A model generated the notes under the pieces. That model was given only the letters and a program-made list of their open reading frames with translations. It was not told where the DNA came from and did no database searches. Below, one piece after another: positions 1 to 4,917 of a DNA stretch of 7,090 nt; position 1 is the stretch's first letter, and every line of letters starts with the position of its first letter. The translations under genes were made by a program, and so were the position numbers. Source of the DNA: Chthonomonadaceae bacterium (GTDB lineage Bacteria > Armatimonadota > Chthonomonadetes > Chthonomonadales > Chthonomonadaceae); assembly GCA_025355115.1 (NCBI GenBank), contig JANXLO010000716.1, positions 1 to 7,090 of the forward strand, read 5' to 3'.

Positions 1-618
1 GACACCGAGTGGCAGATTCGCAACTGGTACAACTTCGTCTGGCTGTCCGGCGACGGTCTCATTGAGCAGGCCTGCCACAGCGTCGACAAGATTCTGTGGG
101 CGATGAAGGACGCGCCGCCGGTGCGTTGCGTGGCCACGGGAGGACGCGACAATCCCAATAATGAAGGCAACATTTTCGACCACATCGACGTCTTCTACGA
201 ATTCGCGGACGGCACGAGGGCGACAATGGCGCAGCGGCAGATTCCCAACTGCTCCCACAATGACAATACCGACTATGTGATCGGCGCGAAGGGAACTGGC
301 ACCGTCCATTTCTCAGACACCGACATGTCCGGCGAGACGAAGTGGAAGTACGAAGGCCCCAAGACGAGCATGTATCAGATCGAGCACAAGGAGATGTATG
401 CGGCGATTCGCAAAGGGGTGGTCATCGACGACTCCGAGCGCATGGCTCGCAGCACGCTTGCGGGGCTGATGGGAAGAATGGCGGCCTATACCGGGGACAG
501 TGTCTCCTGGGAGCAGATGCTGACTTCAAAAGAAAACCTGTTCCCGGCGCAACTTGACTGGAACGCTCCGCTCGCCATCGCGCCAATGGCTGTCCCCGGC
601 AAAACGGTGTTCGTGTAG
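1..618 (+). CDS. Gfo/Idh/MocA-family oxidoreductase, C-terminal part (5' end outside window)
   Basis: The frame is open from base 1 to a TAG at 616-618 and encodes 205 residues. It has no start here, so the N-terminal Rossmann NAD(P)-binding domain lies outside the window. What is visible is the alpha/beta substrate and dimerisation domain. The early segment WLSGDGLIEQACHSVDK, followed by a Trp, is the family pattern in which the His of EQxxH lies near the active site. Later come GAKGTGTVHF and a C-terminal stretch AYTGDSVSWEQMLTSKE ending with a PGKTVFV tail. This ending is common in Gfo/Idh/MocA proteins of Planctomycetota, Acidobacteriota and related phyla, many of them secreted by Tat; a Tat signal cannot be checked here. 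These enzymes use a nicotinamide cofactor, usually on sugars or polyols. The substrate cannot be told from this fragment. The family call is firm. Confidence 0.87.
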   Translation, partial: DTEWQIRNWYNFVWLSGDGLIEQACHSVDKILWAMKDAPPVRCVATGGRDNPNNEGNIFDHIDVFYEFADGTRATMAQRQIPNCSHNDNTDYVIGAKGTGTVHFSDTDMSGETKWKYEGPKTSMYQIEHKEMYAAIRKGVVIDDSERMARSTLAGLMGRMAAYTGDSVSWEQMLTSKENLFPAQLDWNAPLAIAPMAVPGKTVFV

Positions 619-630
619 AAACTGGCATGG

Positions 631-666
631 CCTGCTCCGCTCAGCGCATTCCCTGAGCGGAGCAGG
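631..666 (+). promoter_or_regulatory. Perfect 14-bp inverted repeat abutting the RBS of the next gene
   Basis: CCTGCTCCGCTCAG (631-644) is exactly reverse-complementary to CTGAGCGGAGCAGG (653-666), with an 8-nt loop. It starts 13 bases after the oxidoreductase stop. No T-run follows on either strand, so it is not a standard Rho-independent terminator. The 3' arm ends inside the purine-rich GGGAAGG (665-671) that serves as the Shine-Dalgarno of the hydrolase at 679. The RNA hairpin could therefore mask that site, stabilise the upstream transcript end, or pause polymerase. The structure is directly seen; the function is inferred. Confidence 0.6.
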
Positions 667-678
667 GAAGGTGAAGTG

Positions 679-1286
679 ATGCCTGCCAAGAATGAAGATC
701 TGCATGGGAACGTTCCCGATGAAGCTGTGGTCGCGCTCATTATCATCGACATGATAAACGACTTCGAGTTTCCAGGAGGAGACGCTCTCCTGGCTGCAGC
801 GCAGCCTGTGGCTGAACGAATCGCTCGACCGAGGCTGCGGGCAAAGCAGGCTGGCGTTCCTGTCCTCTATGTCAATGATAACTTCGGCAAATGGCGCTCG
901 GACTTCCAGCAGCAGGTGAGGCACTGCCTGGATGAGCCAGTGCGCGGCCAGCCTGTAGCCCGTCTGCTGGAGCCGGGCAGAGACGACTATTTTATCCTCA
1001 AGCCGAGGCATTCCGCCTTCTACGAGACTCCGCTTGACCTGCTTCTGACCTATCTGAAGGTCACCACGCTGATCCTCACGGGCATTGCGGGCGACGTCTG
1101 CGTCCTGTTCACGGCGGGCGACGCCTTCCTGCGTGACTACCGCCTCTTCGTCCCTCAGACTGTATCGCTTCACAGATTGAGGAGGAGAATGCTCGAAATC
1201 TGGAGCAGATGCGCAAAACCTTCGACGCGGATATTCGCCCGTCGTCCGACCTGGATTTGACGGAGATGCTCCGTTCGAAGAAATAG
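679..1286 (+). CDS. Isochorismatase-family cysteine hydrolase, C-terminus frameshifted
   Basis: This is an isochorismatase-fold (nicotinamidase-like) cysteine hydrolase. The ATG at 679 is preceded by GGGAAGG at 665-671; a GTG at 676 is less likely. The catalytic triad is visible: Asp24 in ALIIIDMINDF, Lys108 in FILKPRHSAFYET and Cys141 in GIAGDVCVLFTAGDAF. As sequenced, the frame runs to TGA at 1258-1260, but after Pro159 (1153-1155) it becomes unlike the family. In the neighbouring frame, GAC at 1158 begins DCIASQIEEENARNLEQ, then a Met-Arg-Lys and an FDADIRPSSDLDL tail, ending at TAG 1284-1286. This is the expected family ending, so one base is missing near 1153-1160. The result would be a roughly 202-residue protein. 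The catalytic residues precede the lesion, but the shifted tail replaces the last helix. It may be a sequencing error or a recent pseudogene. The substrate is unknown. Confidence 0.82.
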
Positions 1287-1336
1287 TCGATTGCTGGCTC
1301 AAAGATGACTCGTGAAGGTGGAGGAGAACCGACAAA

Positions 1337-1777
1337 ATGGCAGCGTCCGAAAGACAGAGCAGTAAGTCAGACCAGGACGGTCGCGGCAGCGAGAGCCGGG
1401 GCAATCAGGACCGGAACAACAACGAGGGCCGCGGCAGTCAGGAGCGGGACAACGGGGCGCGAACCGCGGAAACGGCGATGGACGCGGCTAATTCGGCGAT
1501 TCCGAGGGCCATGCCCGTGCAGGCTGCCTTGGCGGCCTCGCGCATGGCGAAGCGGCTTTCCCATCATGAGGCCGCAGCTCACCATCACCGGCAGGCAGCT
1601 CATCACACCGAAAAGGGCGACCAGGAGAACGCGCGCCGTCACTCTGCGAGAGCTCACGAGCAGAGTACGCGCGCCAACGAAAGCTCGCACCGCGCTCATC
1701 AGGACACTCATGGCCGCAGCCAGCGCGGCGGAATCTCCGAGCAGCATGCAGAGGCAGGACGCCAAAGTCACCTTTGA
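1337..1777 (+). CDS. Small His-rich hydrophilic protein, truncated by an in-frame TGA
   Basis: ATG at 1337 has a good Shine-Dalgarno (GGAGGAG at 1320-1326). The 146-residue product has no signal peptide or membrane segment. Residues 1-45 are a Gly/Arg/Asn/Ser/Glu-rich disordered stretch. Residues 45-75 look helical (AMPVQAALAASRMAKRL). Residues 76-125 are His/Ala-rich, with the spacing HHEAAAHHHRQAAHH and then ARRHSARAHEQ. This resembles small uncharacterised bacterial proteins built on AAHHHxxAAHHHxxG-type helical hairpins. Residues 126-146 are a GG-containing tail with QRGGISEQHAEAGR, loosely like the KGG/con-10 stress-protein motif. The stop is TGA at 1775, but the same frame stays coding to 1870. 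It lies 50 bases after the hydrolase and is probably co-transcribed with it. The function is unknown; a stress-related role is a guess. An overlapping frame from 1305 is Arg-rich and has no family-like features. Confidence 0.6.
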   Translation: MAASERQSSKSDQDGRGSESRGNQDRNNNEGRGSQERDNGARTAETAMDAANSAIPRAMPVQAALAASRMAKRLSHHEAAAHHHRQAAHHTEKGDQENARRHSARAHEQSTRANESSHRAHQDTHGRSQRGGISEQHAEAGRQSHL

Positions 1778-1864
1778 GACAACGACAATGATGGGGGCGG
1801 TCGCGGCAACAACGGTGGCGGTCAGCGCGGAGGCAGCTCCGAGCAGCACGTTGAGGCGGGTCGC
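1721..1864 (+). repeat. Diverged 42-bp direct repeat encoding a QRGGxSEQHxEAGR motif
   Basis: Copy 1 is at 1721-1762 (QRGGISEQHAEAGR) and copy 2 at 1823-1864 (QRGGSSEQHVEAGR). They match at 34 of 42 bases. Six of the eight differences fall at third codon positions, so 12 of 14 residues are kept. That pattern means both copies diverged while being translated in this frame, although a TGA now lies between them. Confidence 0.75.
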
Positions 1865-1870
1865 AGATAG
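1778..1870 (+). pseudogene. In-frame continuation of the 1337 gene beyond the TGA
   Basis: Directly after TGA (1775-1777) the same frame reads DNDNDGGGRGNNGGG and then QRGGSSEQHVEAGRR, ending at TAG 1868-1870. The segment repeats the motif found before the stop and matches the composition of the protein's own N-terminus. The ancestral product was therefore probably 177 residues. TGA is one transition away from CGA (Arg). The stretch is now either an untranslated relic, a readthrough extension, or the result of a base-call error. Confidence 0.6.
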
Positions 1871-2148
1871 ATCACGCTGTGCACCTGCGCTTGCATCCGC
1901 CTTATCGCTTTAAGGTCATTGCGACCCACGGAGAGCCATGCAGCTCATGCCGCAAAGTGCGGCACCCTTTCGAAGTGACTAACTCAGATGCTTATGCGTA
2001 GAAATGGCAATCCCTGCGGTCGAGCCCCTAGAAGGGCTTTGACCGCAGGGATGCCTGCGTTTTATGCTCAAATTAACACCAGATTGCCCTGGCAACGGCT
2101 GACGGTGATCTCCGACATCTGGTTGCTTACGGCTTCAGCCCAAGTAGG
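1871..2148. other. Convergent intergenic region without a gene
   Basis: This 278-base gap lies between the tail of the + strand block and the stop of the - strand DUF1385 gene. I see no RBS-preceded frame with family-like content. It holds the strong hairpin listed separately at 2006-2055, a small 6-bp hairpin at 1948-1964 (TGCCGC/GCGGCA), and a loose inverted repeat ACCAGAT (2078-2084) / ATCTGGT (2117-2123). Nothing suggests a mobile element. Confidence 0.5.
2006..2055. terminator. Long hairpin between convergent genes, probable bidirectional terminator
   Basis: ATCCCTGCGGTC (2010-2021) pairs perfectly with GACCGCAGGGAT (2041-2052). Outside it GGC (2006-2008) pairs with GCC (2053-2055) around a single bulged A. 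Inside it AGCCC pairs with GGGCT around a CTAGAA loop. A short TTTT follows on the + strand at about 2060, and ATTTCT follows on the - strand, so the T-tracts are weak. It lies about 135 bases past the TAG at 1870 and about 95 bases past the DUF1385 stop at 2149, where a shared terminator is expected. Confidence 0.5.
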
Positions 2149-3255
2149 TCATGCGATAACCGGTTCGGGCGGCGAGAGCTGGATGGCAACAGGCAGGTGA
2201 CCCTCGGCTTCCATGACGGAGTGGAGGGCGGCGAGAGCGACCTCAATTTGGGAGGCGTCTGGCTCTCGGGTGGTGAGGTATTGAGTCGCCATTCCCGGCG
2301 CGAAGACCGCCATGACGAGCGGGTTGCGCCGGAACTTGCCTGCGAACTTGATGATCTCGTAGGCCAAGCCCGCAACAAGAGGTATGACGGCGAGATGGAG
2401 CGGGAAGCGAAGGTACCAGACCGGGCGCGGCAGAAACGCGAAGACGATCAGATTGACGACAAGGACGACGAAGATGAAGCTGGTTCCGCAGCGGGGATGA
2501 ATTCGTGAAGCTGCAAGCGCGTTCTGGGTATCGAGCGGCAGTCCCGCTTCAAGGGTGTTGATCGCCTTATGCTCCGCGCCATGGTATTGGAAGACACGCC
2601 GAATCGCGCCCATGAATGAGATCAGCCCTATATAGCCGAAGAAGAGCGCCATCTTGATAAGGCCGTCGGAGACGTTGCGCCAGAGGTCTCTATGGCCTGC
2701 CTCCTGCATGATAGGATGGATGTATTTGCCCAGCTTGTCGGTGAGCAGCGTCGGTATGAGCACGAAGAGCACGACCCCGAACATCAGGCTGAAGGCCAGG
2801 CTTCCCCCAATGGCGATGTCGTTGATCTTGCCGCTTTTCGGGGGCGTCTCCGAGACCGCGAGCGGGATGCCGTTGGCGAGTGAGGCGGCGCTGTCGCGCA
2901 CCTCTTCTTTGACCTTTTCTATCGTGCTTACGACCGCGGTGTTCTGTCCGCTCTTCTCCTGCTCGTACTGAAGCTGAACGTTGGAGGCGAACGACAGCGC
3001 TCGTGAGCCGAGGGCCATCGCGTCGATCAGGGCGAGAGTTCCGCGCAGGAACGGCTTGTTGAGCCACTTCAGCTTGCCGATGAAGCTCTTGTCCACCTCT
3101 TCGCGCTGAATGACAATCTGCCCATCCGGACGGCGGCACGCGACCGCGAAGTAGTGCTTGCTCCGCATCATCACGCCCTCTATGACGGCCTGCCCGCCGT
3201 ACTGGAGCACGGCTTCCTTTGTCAACTCGCTCGAGCTACGCTCTGCCTTGTCCAC
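2149..3255 (-). CDS. yqhQ: DUF1385 family (YqhQ-like) integral membrane protein
   Basis: This is a 368-residue protein of the DUF1385/COG3872 family, whose biochemical function is not established. The start is GTG at 3255, chosen because AGGAGA (3267-3262) lies 6 bases upstream and the family block begins soon after. The longer open frame upstream has no conserved content and runs into the L31 gene. Family landmarks are YGGQAVIEGVMMR (residues 19-31), HGAEHKAINTLE (225-236), HPRCGTSFIF (253-262) and APGMATQYLTTREPD (319-333), followed by a QIEVALAAL helix. His225, Glu228, His229, His253 and Cys256 could bind metal, which is inference. Hydrophobic segments lie near 148-171, 203-218, 260-275 and 284-302. 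In many bacteria DUF1385 lies beside rpmE and prfA. Here rpmE is upstream, but a terminator separates them and prfA is not downstream. Confidence 0.92.
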   Translation of the reverse strand: MDKAERSSSELTKEAVLQYGGQAVIEGVMMRSKHYFAVACRRPDGQIVIQREEVDKSFIGKLKWLNKPFLRGTLALIDAMALGSRALSFASNVQLQYEQEKSGQNTAVVSTIEKVKEEVRDSAASLANGIPLAVSETPPKSGKINDIAIGGSLAFSLMFGVVLFVLIPTLLTDKLGKYIHPIMQEAGHRDLWRNVSDGLIKMALFFGYIGLISFMGAIRRVFQYHGAEHKAINTLEAGLPLDTQNALAASRIHPRCGTSFIFVVLVVNLIVFAFLPRPVWYLRFPLHLAVIPLVAGLAYEIIKFAGKFRRNPLVMAVFAPGMATQYLTTREPDASQIEVALAALHSVMEAEGHLPVAIQLSPPEPVIA

Positions 3256-3342
3256 GTTTAGTCTCCTGACCGCTCGTTCCTTAAATGCCACCCATACCGC
3301 TGAATTCGCCTCGCGCAGTGGTTCAAGCTCCCCTGCCTTACG

Positions 3343-3398
3343 AAAAAAACGCGTCCCCCTCGTCAATTCGGTCGGAGCCGAAGGACGAAAGAGACGCG
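3343..3398 (-). terminator. Rho-independent terminator of rpmE
   Basis: On the - strand, CGCGTCTCTTTCGTC (3398-3384) pairs over 15 positions with GACGAGGGGGACGCG (3364-3350), using three G-U wobbles. An inner TTCGG/CCGAA stem closes the top, and seven Ts follow immediately (3349-3343). It lies 32 bases after the rpmE stop and 87 bases before the DUF1385 start. This makes rpmE a largely monocistronic transcript, with DUF1385 needing readthrough or a promoter that I could not identify convincingly. Confidence 0.9.
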
Positions 3399-3430
3399 CA
3401 AACAAGTCAGGCCGAAATTGCATGCCCTTC

Positions 3431-3640
3431 TTACTTCTTAATGAATTTGTCGTACTTCGCCTGGAACTTCTGGACTCGGCCTTCGGTGTCCACGAGCTTC
3501 TGCTTGCCGGTATAGAACGGGTGGCAAGCTGCACAAATTTCGACTCGGATGTTCTTTCGGGTCGAACGGGTATCGAAAGTGTTGCCGCACTGGCAGACGA
3601 CGCTGGTCACCTGATAGTCGGGATGGATTCCTGTTTTCAT
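3431..3640 (-). CDS. rpmE: 50S ribosomal protein L31 (zinc-binding type)
   Basis: This encodes a complete 69-residue L31, a late-assembling protein of the large ribosomal subunit at the intersubunit bridge. It begins [10 protein letters not shown], the canonical start of the family. Cys16, Cys18, Cys36 and Cys39 form the four-Cys zinc site of the C+ type (VCQCGNTF and [11 protein letters not shown]), so this is not the zinc-free paralogue used under zinc limitation. The C-terminus ends in a basic FIKK. The ATG at 3640 is preceded by AAAGGTGAT, almost the full anti-16S complement, which indicates strong translation. The gene has its own promoter (3676-3704) and terminator (3343-3398), so it can be expressed apart from the glycosyltransferases upstream and DUF1385 downstream. 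Length and sequence are normal for the family. Confidence 0.97.
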   Translation of the reverse strand: MKTGIHPDYQVTSVVCQCGNTFDTRSTRKNIRVEICAACHPFYTGKQKLVDTEGRVQKFQAKYDKFIKK

Positions 3641-3675
3641 CGTATCACCTTTCCTTGCAATAACATCGCCTAGTT

Positions 3676-3704
3676 ATTATACGTCAGACCGGCACGAATT
3701 GCAA
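3676..3704 (-). promoter_or_regulatory. Sigma-70-type promoter of rpmE
   Basis: On the - strand the -35 box TTGCAA (3704-3699) and a perfect -10 box TATAAT (3681-3676) are separated by exactly 17 bases. Transcription would start near 3668-3669, giving a leader of roughly 30 bases before the rpmE ATG that includes its strong Shine-Dalgarno. The position, directly upstream of a ribosomal protein gene and downstream of the WecG-like gene stop, supports a real housekeeping promoter. Confidence 0.85.
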
Positions 3705-3762
3705 CCTGAATCGCAAAAAAGTCGTTCGTATGTCAAATTGCCTGTGCAGTCCCGTCAGTCCC

Positions 3763-4908
3763 CTATTCCACAGTCCGGTTCCAGGTGGGGCTTTGGTGCG
3801 TGTTTTCCTGGGCTGAGATAGCGGCGGCGAGGGAGATATCGGGCGAGTAGAGGGAGTCGAAAAGTCGAGTTCTGCGCATCAGTGAAGCGGTGCGAGGCGG
3901 CGGGGCGACCAGGGTAATCGAGCACCTTTTGTGATTGGCGCGTTTGGGGAGATTGAGGAGGGCGCCAAGCGCGGCGCCGTCGAGACTGGCGAGAGCGTGA
4001 AGATCCAGGATCAGGGAGCTTCCGGCGGCGAAAGCGGCTTCAGCCGCGGCCTCGAACCTCGGCAACGAGGCTGCATTCAGGTCGCCGTGCAGGGTGAGAA
4101 CTGTGCAGTGCGTCAGGCGGTCTGTCATGAGTTCGAACTGTCCAGTGGGGCGGCAACGGCGCATGGCTGACGCTTGGAGAAAGAGCGTGGAGCCGAATTG
4201 ACGGAAGTCACGGGTATAGCGTCTCCAGAGGCGCATGGGATCCTGCATGAGACGAAAGAGCCATTCAAGGCCCCGTCGCTGCATCCAGACAGGGGCGCGG
4301 CGCTCTTCACTTGCGAGGAAATCGAAGGTGCCGCCGACGCCCATGCAGACGGAGACATGACTCAGCCGCTCGCGGTTGCGGGCGATCCACTTCTCCTGTT
4401 TCGGGCTGCCGAAGGCGACAAGGAGGATATCGGGTCGGGCACGGGCGATGTCGGCCAACACAGGTTCGCTGTCGATCTCCTCCAATGGCACGATCGGAGG
4501 CGACTGGCACCCGACGATTTGGATGCCGGGGCTATTGGCCTCGAGGCGGAGACGCGCCTGCCTTGCGACCTCGGGACGCGCGCCGAGGAGATAGAGCCGC
4601 CATCCGTGCAGTGCGGCTCGCCTGGCCAGCAGAGGCACGAGGTCTGCTCCGGTCACCCGCTCCGGGAGGGGCGCGCCGAGCAGGCGAGAGGCCCACACGA
4701 CTGGCATTCCGTCTGGAGTGACTAGGTCGGCGGTCTGGAGTATTCGACTCAACTCGGGGTCGGACAGAGCGTTGGTGATAAAGTCAGTGTTGGCTGTGGC
4801 GACCTGATGAAATCGGCGTTCAGATATGAACTGCTCCAGCCGGGTCAGGACTTGTTCCATGTTCAGATTGTCTATCGGGGTTCCAGGAAGCCCCACCAGA
4901 TTGCGCAT
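3763..4908 (-). CDS. WecG/TagA/CpsF-family glycosyltransferase fused to a C-terminal STAS-like domain
   Basis: Residues 1-245 are a WecG/TagA/CpsF (GT26) transferase. Members move N-acetylmannosamine or another sugar onto an undecaprenyl-diphosphate-linked GlcNAc in surface polysaccharide synthesis. Landmarks are PGTPIDNLNMEQVL (8-21), TANTDFIT (38-45), TPDGMPVVWASRLLG (64-78, with Asp66 at the position of the proposed catalytic Asp of TagA), LPERVTGADL (81-90), VAFGSPKQEKWIAR (164-177), and GVGGTFDFLA (190-199) followed by the WMQRRGLEW block. The basic RLWRRYTRDFR segment (226-236) resembles the membrane-targeting tail. Residues 260-365 add a domain of STAS fold: LTLHGDLNAAS, then LILDLHALASLDGAALGALL, then an ITLVAPP strand. 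The usual DSSGLG is DGAALG, so the phosphorylatable Ser is missing. Start ATG 4908 lies 9 bases after the GT2 stop and has a weak RBS, suggesting translational coupling. The donor and acceptor sugars are not known. Confidence 0.9.
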   Translation of the reverse strand: MRNLVGLPGTPIDNLNMEQVLTRLEQFISERRFHQVATANTDFITNALSDPELSRILQTADLVTPDGMPVVWASRLLGAPLPERVTGADLVPLLARRAALHGWRLYLLGARPEVARQARLRLEANSPGIQIVGCQSPPIVPLEEIDSEPVLADIARARPDILLVAFGSPKQEKWIARNRERLSHVSVCMGVGGTFDFLASEERRAPVWMQRRGLEWLFRLMQDPMRLWRRYTRDFRQFGSTLFLQASAMRRCRPTGQFELMTDRLTHCTVLTLHGDLNAASLPRFEAAAEAAFAAGSSLILDLHALASLDGAALGALLNLPKRANHKRCSITLVAPPPRTASLMRRTRLFDSLYSPDISLAAAISAQENTHQSPTWNRTVE

Positions 4909-4917
4909 GCTAGGTTT

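Noticed and set aside
526..1404. Long - strand open frame (292 codons) across the oxidoreductase end and hydrolase
   Set aside because: It is antisense to two genes with clear family motifs and catalytic residues, and its own translation has no recognisable domain.
1305..1913. 202-codon + strand frame overlapping the His-rich gene
   Set aside because: The frame is Arg/Ala/Thr-rich and structureless. The strong Shine-Dalgarno fits ATG 1337, and the third-position pattern of the repeat supports the 1337 frame.
2010..2070. Possible tRNA or riboswitch in the convergent gap
   Set aside because: There is one long hairpin but no cloverleaf, T-arm consensus or known aptamer pattern.
3256..3534. N-terminal extension of the DUF1385 frame up to 3534
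   Set aside because: It would overlap rpmE and cross its terminator. AGGAGA six bases before GTG 3255 and the family start point both favour 3255.
3715..3776. T6 tract (- strand, 3720-3715) and three GGACTG repeats after the WecG-like stop as a terminator
   Set aside because: The repeats are direct, not inverted, and no stem precedes the T-tract, so a Rho-independent terminator is not supported.
4174..4725. 183-codon + strand frame opposite the WecG-like gene
   Set aside because: It is a shadow of the - strand gene, which has intact transferase motifs throughout.
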